Made by a program: the position numbers and the translations under genes. From Megalonaias nervosa (lineage: Eukaryota; Mollusca; Bivalvia; Unionida; Unionidae), in the NCBI GenBank assembly GCA_016617855.1, contig JAECUM010000811.1:62001-126000 (forward strand): 64,000 bases of DNA, written 5' to 3'. The first letter of the stretch is position 1. Each line of letters starts with the position of its first letter. Below are positions 34,734-45,797 of the stretch, in pieces. The notes beneath the pieces are model-generated. The model ran no database searches, had not been told where the DNA came from, and was given only the letters and a program-made list of their open reading frames with translations.

Positions 34734-35985
34734 CAGTAGTCCCCCTCTTGAACGGTCCCCCTGACCAGCAGCCATCCGCTTCTTATGGCCAGAACCCCTT
34801 GGCACCGACAAGTTTGTGTTCAAGAGTACCCCTCAAGAATGGCCACCCCTCTAATGCGACCAGAGGCCAGCATATTAGTACAAAAATGTAAAACGTTCCC
34901 CTCACAAGTGGCCACTTTTTATTTCAAATGCATCCATAACCAATAATTCATATCGTGATGTAAGTAATCAGATTATCTCTACCGTCGATACCTGTCTCCC
35001 AATGTCAAGTTTCCGTTACTGAAAGAAGTGTTGATTAAAGTACATTTAACACTAAGATTTATATTATATCAGTGTCTATAAAAGCCGATGTTTACAGGAA
35101 ATGGGCTCAACAATGTTATGATAGAGTTTTGGGCTTCACACATCTGTCAAGTTCTTCTCTTTGATGATTACAACCAGACATAATTGTCAAGATCATAACG
35201 GGGTCAGCATAGGCTAAAAATAGATTTTGTACATTAACTCACACGAAGAGAAATTAACGTTGAACAAAACGGGGTACCAGACAAAGACCGAAAAATCATG
35301 TGACAATACATTTATCGCTTCCTTTATGAAGAAGGCGGTTCGTCCGCTCTACAAAAGTTTTGTCTGCATAATTAAATCGCATACAGTTAGCAAAATCTGA
35401 ATAAATCATTACCAAACATTAACATGTCATCATGTAAATGGAGACGTATTATTTTAGAAGAAAGTTGGTTATTCTACTTGACGACATCGGGTGAGGTGGA
35501 GAGGGGGGGACTTGCTGAACACTTTTATGTAGAAAAGACTCGAATAAAACAATTTTATGTTGAAAAGAGTTGAATAAACAACGTTGTAACTGATAAGGAG
35601 ACTATTCAGGAGCATTGGGAAAATGGAGCAAATGGAAAGAGAATTATGTATGTACCAAGATTAAAATGACGTTTTTGAATGGTTTTGCAATGTGCATAAC
35701 AACAATACCCGCTTGCATATCATGCTTACGCCAAGAATAAGAACTATTAATGTATATTCAGTTGAAATAAGTCTTATTGTAACGAGAACTTTTTAATAAT
35801 TAGTGTTACTTTTAAATGAAGATATTAAATGAAGATATTAAATGCTTTGAAGTATGTAGCTTTCTTACTACGTACATTACATATACTTCTCACAAAAAAT
35901 TTAGTCCCCCTCTGGAAAGGCCACCTGTCTTATAAGGCCACTTTCCTGGTGCAGAAGGGGTGACCGTATAAGAGGGGGACCACTG
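34734..35985. mobile_element. TA-flanked DNA transposon family B, 1252 bp, non-autonomous
   Basis: Left end CAGTAGTCCCCCTCTTGAAC; right end reversed CAGTGGTCCCCCTCTTATAC; both continue GGTC (21 of 24 match). TA duplications sit at 34732-34733 and 35986-35987. Ends with CAGT, a CCTCTT block and TA targets are typical of pogo/Tigger-type elements. Subterminal phrases (GCAGAAGGGG, TTATAAGGCCA) are related to family C at 53947. No transposase frame is present. Confidence 0.88.
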
Positions 35986-36097
35986 TATTATTATTACACT
36001 GTTCAGTTTTTTAACATTAAGAGTTGAGCTAAGTAGTTCTGGAGGGTTTTTATGTCTTGTGCAAGGTAATGCTTCAGTTGCATTTCGAGTCAGGTAG

Positions 36098-36360
36098 CAT
36101 ACATGCCAACAATTACACTTTTGGTGTAATCATTATGCTTTTTTTCACCAAATTACATTTTCCACAAAACAGTATATGGATTACGCTTTTCTGCTACATT
36201 TAAAAATAAAAGTAAAGCAAGAAAAAGTTGTTTTTTGTCATTTTTATTATCATCTGTTTAATTTCACTCATAAATTTGAGAATATTGTTAAAAATGTGAC
36301 TGCTGCATAAGAATAGTGTAAGATCACTTCCTTTAAGAATTTTTACCAGCTACAGAACTA
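36098..36360 (+). repeat. Dispersed repeat R, copy 2
   Basis: Aligns by eye with 5380-5640 over its length and starts with GCATACATGCCAACAATTAC. The 72 bp array that follows at 36444 carries the same terminal words in the opposite orientation. Confidence 0.65.
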
Positions 36361-36443
36361 GGTTAGTAATAAAAATTTATCTTTCTGATATGTTCTGTAA
36401 TTCTGGCATGTAATATATAGATTACTCTTTTTGTGCCTGCATT

Positions 36444-36870
36444 ATGCTTTTTTGCCTTATAATAGCAATAATTACGCTGATACTTTGTGGGGTATTGGCA
36501 TGTATGCAGGTAGCCTCGCTTTTTTGCCTTATAATAGCAATAATTGAGCTGATACTTCTTGGGGTATTGGCATGTATGCAGGTAGCCTCGCTTTTTTGCC
36601 TTATAATAGCAATAATTGCGCTGATACTTCGTGGGGTATTGGCATGTATGCAGGTAGCCTTGCTTTTTTGCCTTATAATAGCAATAATTACGCTGATATT
36701 TCTTGGAGCATTGGCATGTATGCAGGTAGCCTTGCTTTTTTGCCTTATAATAGCAATAATTACACTGGTACTTCTTGGGGTATTGGCATGTATGCAGGTA
36801 GCCTTGCTTTTTTGCCTTATAATAGCAATAATTACGCTGATACTTCTTAGGGTATTGGCATGTAAGTAGG
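36444..36870. repeat. 72 bp minisatellite, about six units
   Basis: Unit CTTTTTTGCCTTATAATAGC, AATAATTACGCTGATACTTC, TTGGGGTATTGGCATGTATG, CAGGTAGCCTCG. As 72 is divisible by three and the unit lacks stops in several frames, long frames arise on both strands (a 223-codon frame at 37034-36363 minus and a 141-codon frame at 36444-36869 plus). The plus frame reads as repeated hydrophobic 24-mers. I take these as by-products of the repeat, not genes. Confidence 0.95.
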
Positions 36871-37417
36871 TTGCCTCGTCTCTTATAAGATAGGATGAGA
36901 TTACATGTGTCTTTCTCAAAAGTCTTGCAGTATTTAACTATACAGACCTGATTTCTTGCATTGAATGGGGGTGGGTGGGTGGGAATTATAATGTAGATAA
37001 CACTGTTAATCTGTAGGTTTATTATATAAATCAAATAGTACTTTAATTTCCCAAAATATTGTCATCTCAAGAAGACTTGGTCAAGCAATGAATTAATAAG
37101 AACTATTCCCTCATGAACTACACATATAACAAAGCCAGTTAGGGGCCAGGTTTGTGACTAAACCACCCTAGCAGATGGAATGGAATGCCTCTTCTTCAGG
37201 CAGTACCATCTTCTAGTCAAAACCCAACAGACCTGTTGGTCAGCTAAGGAAACAACCCAGAGATGATGGGGAGGAAGAAGAGCAAAGTATGGAGAAAAAA
37301 CCCAAGGTTGAACTTTAGGCTGTCCCAGATCATGATGGGAAGTTAGAAAAATGGCTAATTCGTGATGCAGAGAATGAAGATACCAACTTCTATGGTGAAG
37401 CAGAAACTGGAAGTCTT

Positions 37418-37720
37418 TGACTTTGCAAAACAACATTGAATCAGAGCAGTAGCAAGGCATTTGAAATTGTCAATATGCACCTGGATGAAGTTTCAGTCTT
37501 TGCAGCAGACAACCAAATTAGGACACTTGCCATGTATTGGAAGGCCTGTTACACGTGGAGAAGAATTGGACACTGAGATTAATAAGTGGATTCTTATTCA
37601 GTGGGACTTGTAGATCCATAGACAATTGATGAAATCTGCATTTATGCTAAAGACCTAACATGGGGATTTTAAAGCAAGTGATGCTTGGGGCTCTTCATTT
37701 ATGATTGATGATGATATCAT
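37418..37720 (+). pseudogene. Decayed pogo/Tigger-like transposase DNA-binding region
   Basis: In one plus frame from about 37425 one reads DFAKQH, a stop, then IRAVARHLKLSICTWMKFQS. LGHLPCIGRPVTRGEELDTE, INKWILIQWDL and DFKASDAWGSSFM follow, with further stops at 37612 and 37658. The order matches the N-terminal helix-turn-helix and the Tc5/CENP-B-type second helix-turn-helix of pogo-like transposases (GR.....E..L..WI......, FKAS.GW...FM). It has three stops and no catalytic DDE part nearby. Strand and family are fairly secure; its parent element is unknown. Confidence 0.7.
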
Positions 37721-37769
37721 ATCAATGGAGGAAAATCAGAGCTCATCAAAAATCATTTATAATGTGTGA

Positions 37770-39360
37770 CATTAGCAATGATGGAACTGGCTTCAAGGAT
37801 CATCTTGTGCGTTTCAATGACTTGTTATGTATTAACATAGTAAATATTATGTTTATCATGTGAAAAGATGTGCATATCAACAAAAGAGTTAATGCCCTTT
37901 CCAACCGCAGATCAATGCAGTGTATGACAGAATTTTGTGAATGCATCTAGTCTCGCAGATTGCCATGAACCTGAGGAAATGTTATGATCATCATCGAAGT
38001 TGTGCATACGGACAAATCATTGTGCTCCAATTATATTTGTAAGAGTTATTGGCCTGTTTTACTTGAAGCTTAGTGTAGTGTATAACTGAATCTCATGAAC
38101 ACAACTTGTTTTCAGTGGATCGCCATCACATTTTGCGCTTAACAAATTACTCTCCTCCCCCACTTATTGCCCTCTCTGTCAGAATGCAGCATATGACAGA
38201 ATCTTATAAATAAATCTAGTCCACCAGTTTTGATGAATCCAGAGATGCAACCAGGATGTTGGATTGCAGGTTTCTCACAAAAATGATCGAGAATCATGGA
38301 CCATTAAAAAAAAACATGGGGGAAAGGCCATACATATTACCTGTATTTTGTGTGATTTTTCATACCCAAAGTGATGTTTGAATTTTTAGTTTGATTTCAT
38401 AAATAATTGAGGTTGATCAAATCATGTCCTTTTTGTCTTTTTCCATGGTCTTACTGTACCTGTAGAGAATAGTTTGATACAAGCTCCTTTATAACCTAGA
38501 TCTATTGTTGTATTGAACAAATAATCAAGGGATTCTGATTGAATTGTTTCCTTGAAGGGTATAGGTTCAGCTCTACAGTTATTATGTACTTCTGAGAGAA
38601 GGACCAGTATAACGTGAAGTTGTTTGCACTAGTATTATGCACAATGGGGAGAATGTTTCATGTACCAGTACTGAGGCTGAAATTTCTTTACAATGTAGTA
38701 GTTATGGAAACTATGCATTATCTGGGTCAGACAGCAATCAAAATAACTGATCCCAATCCCATTTGCTCTAAAACTTAGCCTGAACTATTCCAAGGTTCAC
38801 AGCAGTCATTTGATATTGTTCCTTCCTCCTATACCCATAATTCCCCCTTTTGGACATAGGTGTGGAGACCCTCCACCTCATAAGAAATGTTCTGGAAGAA
38901 TTTCTGCATATTGACAAATCACACTGTTCCAGCTATTGTGTTTGAATGCAATCACTCTAGTTGACTTTGAGCTGGATGCTGTATATTATAGAATCATGTG
39001 GACACAGCTCGTTTCATTGGATTGCCATGAAGTTTTATATATGTTATGGCCATTATTTAATGATGTACACTCTGCTAAGTTACTGCACTTACAATTTTTT
39101 TCATAGAGTTATTGCCGGTTTTGTTTCCTGCTTAGTGCAGAATAAGACAATCTTGTGAACACAACTTGCAGTTTTTTAATAGATCACTGAAACATTATGG
39201 ATATCATGTAAAGACACACCTGTTGATAAGTCTTTCTACTCCTGTGATTTTTTTAAGATGTAAGGCAGGATGTGATATAAAATAGAATGCAAATACAGTT
39301 ACTCTTGCAGGGGATTGCTGTAAAACTTAACACATATGATGGTCATTTATCTGAAGATAT
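37770..39360. repeat. Diverged tandem units of 'gaacacaacttg...gatcgccatgaaac' type
   Basis: Recurring words: 'gacagaat(c)ttgtgaa', 'cacaactTGttt', 'attgccatgaa', 'acggacaaatcattgtgctccaatta', 'agagttattggcctgttt'. They recur near 37925, 38045, 38190, 38900, 39110 and 39290. These are old arrays without coding content. Confidence 0.55.
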
Positions 39361-39750
39361 GTATTTTGACCAATCTTGGTAGTACTATTTTCAAAAGATG
39401 TTTGCCCATTTTCTGACAGTGGATGTGAGAGAGGACATGGGGTATTCACATGATTGTAAAAATTGTACTAAACCGGTGTTACTCCGAAATGAGGAATTTA
39501 GCAATTATTGCTTATATGTATTGGCGTGGGATAGGGAAATCCCACATAATGATGTATTCTATCATTTGCTTACACTCTTTTTGCTGGATACATTTTTTTG
39601 TTTGTTTAAATAGAAACCTCTAAAATAGTCTTTCTTTTCACAGTTTAAGCATTTTGGGCTTCAGTTATTTTCATCATATGAAACAGCAAGTTCTGTTGGG
39701 TAGTTTAGAGTAATACATGTATTTATGTTTGTTTTTTTTTCTTTTCTTAG

Positions 39751-39889
39751 ATCCAATGTGAATGCTAAGGAGAAAGGGATAGAAATGGCCAGGAAACAGT
39801 TACAGGCTATTATTAAGCAAGTACAGACCTTTCTTGACATGCATCAGGTCATATCAGCTGGACCCTTCCTGTATGCCTTCATACAAGAG
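39751..39889 (+). CDS. CDC45: CDC45 exon
   Basis: 139 bp exon with acceptor CTTTTCTTAG after a strong pyrimidine tract and donor GTAATT. A completes the split Arg; the reading is SNVNAKEKGIEMARKQLQAI, then IKQVQTFLDMHQVISAGPFLYAF and IQE. It matches vertebrate CDC45 near residues 407-451 (the E.AKKQLRA and VISQGPFLY blocks). It ends on a whole codon. The next intron, about 16.4 kb, is the largest seen in the gene. Confidence 0.96.
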
Positions 39890-40497
39890 GTAATTAGTTT
39901 TGACTTGAATTACAAGACCTCTGAAGTATTCAATAATGTGAATTTTACTCATTTGCTTGGGGTACCAGTTTTCATGGCTTTTGTTGTCGCTATGAAACAC
40001 AAATAAATAGATCCAACAAGCAGTGATCTTTTGCATAAACATTTGAACCTCTTCCTCTATCAATGAATTTAAGTACAGGTGAAAATGTAATTTGTTGCAC
40101 ACACCAAAAATACCCCCAAGCTAATTTATGCCCAGAAAAATAGATGAATTCCTAATATTTAAATGAGACCTTTTATATGGCTTTTACTTGTTGTGGTTAT
40201 CAAAGTGTAAGTGTAAATAGTTACAGAGAACTTTTTCTGTGGAACTCGGCCAACAGGTAACAATTATCTGTGAATTATTTATTTCTGGTGAAATTAACTG
40301 ATACCAAAGGCTTGGCTCTTTTCTTGTTGCTCAAAATATTAAATTTATTCAGTATTATTATTTAATAATTTGAGTATTATGTGGAAAGTTTTGCCTCAAA
40401 TGCTTTAAAGAAAATTTTGTATGTCTGTTGTTGTTTTTCTTTTTTTTCTTTCAAATATCCACTGCAAACAAAGTTTATAGTATGGTGTATTACAGAG
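39890..40497. other. CDC45 intron, nothing recognised
   Basis: AT-rich intron; no exon or element. Confidence 0.6.
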
Positions 40498-40498
40498 T

Positions 40499-40565
40499 CA
40501 GGGCTGTTCCATTAAAACATACATGGGACCCGGGGACGGCACTTTTAAAAACTTATATGCCAGGG
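40499..40565 (+). mobile_element. 189 bp MITE family, left-end fragment
   Basis: Matches the first ~60 bp of the MITEs at 45222, 48165 and 55828 (AGGGCTGTTCCATTAAAACA, TACATGGGACCC, GGCACTTTTAAA); the right half is missing or unrecognisable. Confidence 0.75.
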
Positions 40566-43500
40566 TGGTTTGGATTCAAAATTGCTTCTGTCCCAGGTTT
40601 ATTCAATAAAATCACTTCAGTAGGTGGTTGAAATAACTGGTTCGATAGGTCTGTATAAAAGTACGAGCTAAACATAATCAAAAACTTCCACTTTAGATAT
40701 CCAGTCATCAGATTTGTATTTTATGTTATGCACACCGTATTTGTTCCTGTCAAGAGTATTTCTTCGAACAGACAACAGACTATAAAACGTTGTCATTGGC
40801 CAGCTATAAATAGGTCAGGGAAAGCTTACCATGTAACCCTGAATTTGTGGCTTTACTAATCACAAACAAAGTCACAATCTATGTCTTAATTTTCTTAATC
40901 ATAAGGAAATCTAGCAGATTTTTTAATAAACCTCCTTATCAAATTGAAGTATAAATTCTGCAGCACAAAAATTTAGTCTCGTAAGACATGGTTTGCATCA
41001 TTTGCATCCGAATCGCGCCGCGAGAAGAACTGAATGTAGCAGTATTGTGACAATAATGGCGGTGAAACATATTTTCGACCAGGGAAGAGTCAGTATTTGG
41101 TTGAGAAAGCAAAGCCTAGAAAAAAAATTGACAGCCTTAGAGGTAAGTTCTGTTATTTTTTCAGCAAGCTAATCACAAAGTGTTTAAAGACTAGTGAAAT
41201 TCCGTTTATTCAATCATTACGAACGTTGTTATCAGACTTGTTTCTGTCGGTCAAAAGCCATTGTAACACGTACTTGTTTTCATCCATTAACTCAAGATGA
41301 CTGACATTCACAGAATTGGCGATAGGGCAGATTTCACGTTAGTTACCTTGTGTTAATTGATTGAAGGGGCAGAAATGAATGCTTGCGTGTAATGGAGTTT
41401 CCGTTGGAGATTTGAAGTCCAACATGTATTCAATCCATTGGCAAGTCCATTTCCAATAGATAATTCCAATGTTTTGGAATACAGCTTCACAAAACTTGAC
41501 TATTTAATGGTTATCAGAGGAAAAATCTGATTGATGGCACTTTAAAGTTGGAATGGAAGAAGTGCAGAGCATAATAACATTGGCATTACTGTTGAATGTT
41601 TGTATGAAATATCTATGTGACATTTTATTTGAACTAGTTTCATGGATTCAGTTGCATTTTGTTTAATTACTGTAACAGTTCAAAAGAAATCTCAGAATTA
41701 TTGTAATAAATGGCAATATATGGAAAGGAAGTTAAAGTTATAGAACAAAAATGAGAAAATTATCTTGAAACCAATGAGTTGGTGAGTAACAGATCATTAT
41801 TCACTCAATCTTCCAGTTATTTCTGCATAGAAATGATACTGTCCACACCTAATTAAAATGTAACTATTGGTAATCTAAGTTAAAATGTTTTGGGAGGGGT
41901 TTCATTGATACTTTTCAGATTCTTAATAGGTAACAGTTCTAATTTTCATTGCTGGTGGTCATAACCATGCAAGTATTTATTAACAATGTGATCACTTGTG
42001 GTTTGAATACAAGTAGATGATTATTACAACTTTATGTTTAGTATCCAGTCATCTCATTTTCTCCAAAAATTGAAGCATATTGATACCATAGTTGCAAGTT
42101 GAATTAAACATTGTTGACTTTATGTTTAGATTTTGCTATGTGCATGCGAAGTTGCTAAACATTTGAACAGTACACCAATTTTTTGGTATGTTTATCATCT
42201 CCAAAATATACATAGCATATAACATAATTGCTGCTTTACACTCCATGTCTATTTTTTATTCACTTGAATAATTTTCATAATGAATGCACTAGTGGTCATT
42301 TTTGAGTTCACACGTGTCAGTTTCAATGTGAATCTTATGTTGGCTTTGGATTAAACTTTGTTTTGTTGAGGACTATCCATTTTGCATACACATTGAGGTG
42401 GGGGAGTTGAAGTTTTAATATGTGTGCGTGGTGATAAGACCAGGTAGTACATACACACCTAATAACAAAAACGTTATTAAAGTTGCAATAAAACCTACTT
42501 GCCATAGCCAACAACAAACAACTGATAGTATTTGCACACCCTACAAATTTGTTTGTAGCCCCTTGCCAATTTTAAAAATGAAAAGCATCAAGAAAAGAAG
42601 GTATAAATAAGTGCAGTACATCATTTTCAATTGGCCAATGAGGGCAGTCAATCATTCCGTGTACTGCAGTTGCATATTAAGCAGGTCTGATCATGGCCAT
42701 ACAAGTTGTGTGAAAAGGGAGAGAAGTGTCGTGTATTTTTTTTTTTATAGTACGTGTATAACAGATAAGTTAATTGTATAAAGCAACTAAATTAACTTTT
42801 CTGGTTTCCAGGATGGATGATGCATTGCAGTCAGAACTGTGTCATCTGCATCCAGTATTTGCAATGTACAGTTTTAATATTTTTTGAAATAATGGACAAA
42901 TAAAAATGTAACTCCAAAATGTATGGAATTAGTGAGATTATCAAACACAGTGAATGATCAAATCTGTTGCTTGAAAACAGGGACTTGATCATCCAAATAT
43001 GGAGACCGTGTTACTAAAGAAACTACCATTAGATTCAAAATGCAAACAAACTGTTAGCTTTTGAAGAGGGGTCCTAAGCAAATGTATACATTCACACTGG
43101 GAAGGGGTTAGAAAAAAGTACACCCTGCAAGGGGGGTGGGGGTGGAAATGACTTTTTTTCACATGTACTAAATGCATGTACTAAATGGACAGCCCCTTAT
43201 CTTCACCTGGAATAATAACTCTTATTAGGCCAGCAGTGATGAGACAAAATAGTTTTAGTCATTTGGTTTTTATTTTTTTTATTAATGTTAAGATTGGAAT
43301 GGCTGCATGAAATTTTGATTATTTTTTTTTGCAAAATTATTATAGCTTATTTTCTTTTAGATGGTACAAAATGTTACTGTCAGAAACTGGATAGGAATTT
43401 TGTACCATTATTAACCATAGAAATTTGATAATGAGTAATCCCTTGCAGTATTTATTTAATCACTGGACATGTCCTTGCACCAAGCTGTTAGATCTCTAGC

Positions 43501-44749
43501 ACATACACACACACTTGAGCTTAGAAGTTCTTTACCCCCTCTCCCCCATGTCAATCAGTGCCAGCATGGGCAACGCACTTTATTACAATGCCCTGTTTCT
43601 AAATCACTAAATAATCAAATAGTTTCGCACTCAGCAGTGAAATAGAAGAAATGGTTTTATCTTAGATTCCTAGAAATTTTTATTGGTCAGTAGAGTGTGC
43701 TACCCTTTGAAAGACTTTTTTTAAAGTTTCAAAATATAGCTGCTCCTTCTGTCATAGCCTAGATGCCATTTTATTGCTTTTTTTTCAGACAGAAATCCTA
43801 GAAAGTGTCAGTATTGTTATATCAAGCAACATTGTGGTGGACCAATTGGTGACTTTGCTACAAACGAACCTCTATTCATGTTGACAAATAAGATACAAAA
43901 GCTGAACTTAAGGTTACTGAGGAAGAAACTGCCATCAATGATGCAAGCGCTGCTTTTAAAAAAAAAAAAAGGCCTCCAAATAGAGTTCAGTACTTGATAC
44001 AGAATGGAGTAATCCAGAAAGTAGCAAACAGGTACAAAGTAAAAAATTAGTTGTTTTATTTAGGTGATGTTAATAAATTGTATAAAATTTATTGTCTTTA
44101 TCCTGTTAAAGATTGGAACACAATTTTTTAACAATGATGTAAGAAATCATTTAATTTTGAAATAAAGATGTTAAATTTAATGCTGTTTTGAAGTATTGTT
44201 TAGACCACTTCCCAGTTATAAATAATAAGGAATACAGAACCATGCATAATTTAATATAATAGATCAGTATATGGCAACCTTGTTTATCATCTCCTACATA
44301 TTTGACAAAGCCTAATGTTGTAATCAAATTTCCATTTAACGCGCTGACCAGAAATGTTAACAGTCTGACTGCTAGATTTAGGTTTGTATTTTATATTGAA
44401 ACACTTTGGCTACCTGTAATAAGGCAATGAACCCAGCTCATGTACACTATGACTAACATAAACATGATGACTCGACTGGAGCTGGTCTGCAAGAGAGTGT
44501 CCTACATAAGTGCACATTAGATTTAAAAATACAATCTTGAATACAATGTTTACCAAAGTAATATGAGTGCAATTTATAAACTTTAATTACAGTTACATAT
44601 ATATATACATCAGGGTTTTCATCATTTTCTGGCATAAGGGCCCACACAGCACATGATAATTTGATAAAACAAGTTGTAAAGACCTTATTACAATCTTGGC
44701 TAAAAATATTTTCTTAGAAGGGTAAAGTTTAATTTTCATGGCCAAATTC

Positions 44750-44752
<3 letters not shown>
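40566..44752. other. CDC45 intron, nothing recognised
   Basis: Over 4 kb of AT-rich DNA. A segment at 43790-44030 after a TTTTTTTCAG looks exon-like for a short way (NPRKCQYCYIKQHCGG) but has no matching family, quickly meets stops and does not fit CDC45. G-rich runs at 43120-43145. Otherwise nothing. Confidence 0.55.

Positions 44753-44802
<50 letters not shown>
44753..44802. repeat. (AT)n microsatellite
   Basis: About 50 bp of uninterrupted AT dinucleotides. Confidence 0.97.
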
Positions 44803-44804
<2 letters not shown>

Positions 44805-45221
44805 CAAAGGCTTTTCTATAATTTTCTTTTGTTACCAGGTTTAATTGGTTTTGAGTTTGTGTTGTCCTTCATAGAAAATAAGCTCAACAATTATAATATT
44901 TTTTATCACCTGACACGTCGAAGCCAGGTAAACAATGGCAGTTTTAAATATCAAAGGAATGATCAACACCTTATTCATAAACATTAATTTATAAATCTCT
45001 GGTTGCATACTCAGTGCAATTAAAGCATGAAAAGAAAAATTGTTTTGTATGAATAATTGAGTACAGCTCAGATTGAAACACCTGACTTTCTTTATGAACT
45101 TTTGCATGTGATTCAAAAACATGAAAACAATTCTCGTGTTAATTTAAAAAAAAAAAACATGACTATCAATAGTTTTGATCAATCCAAATAAATAAATGAC
45201 AAATGTTCTTTTCATGAAGTT

Positions 45222-45410
45222 AGGGATGTTCCATTAAAATATACATGGGACCCAGGGAAGGCACTTTTAAAGTGGGGTACTCACCCATAGATGCAATTTA
45301 GAAATTTCCTATCATTTTAATATGAACTCTGTGAACTCAAAGTACCCAGTTGTATATTTTTAAAAAACTGCCTTCCCTGGGTAGCATGTATGTTTAAATG
45401 GAACAGCCCT
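45222..45410 (+). mobile_element. Palindromic MITE, 189 bp
   Basis: The left end AGGGATGTTCCATTAAAATA and the right end (reversed AGGGCTGTTCCATTTAAACA) form a terminal inverted repeat of about 50 bp with TACATG..ACCCAGGGAAGG. The copies at 48165 and 55828 have exactly the same length. No clear target duplication was found. The CAGGG-like ends could be hAT-type, which is inference. Confidence 0.88.
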
Positions 45411-45797
45411 TAATGAACAGAGATGTTTCCACACAAAAGTGATTTTTATGATTCACCAGCTGGCACATGTACATGTAGGTTGACACTTTCAGCAGACAGT
45501 AAAACATAATGGTTTACAGGTTGTTTTTTTTCATGATGACATATTTTGAAAAATGTTTGAAAATTAAATTACAAATTTAAAAATAAATATCTCTGAGTAA
45601 TCATACCAGTATAAATTGTTTACTCCATGATGTATAACATTCACAACACAGACATGTACAAAAACTTATGAAAAATAAAGAATAAATTTTAATATAATCT
45701 GGTAATCTTTTCTCTGTTGTAATGTTATAAAACAATCCCCATTTTCATTGTATCATAAGTAATCTTTATTGTTAGCATGTGTGTATGTATATGTATA

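Noticed and set aside
36363..37034. A 223-codon minus-strand frame with 24-residue Cys-containing repeats, and a hydrophobic 141-codon plus frame
   Set aside because: Both follow from a 72 bp tandem repeat lacking stops; being open on both strands over the same bases, with no start context or splice sites, argues against a protein. Kept only as a finding to test.
43790..44030. Exon-like segment after TTTTTTTCAG with Cys-rich text
   Set aside because: It meets stops, has no clear donor in frame, matches nothing in CDC45 and falls inside the intron between the GPFLY exon and the GSPDV exon, which join perfectly without it.
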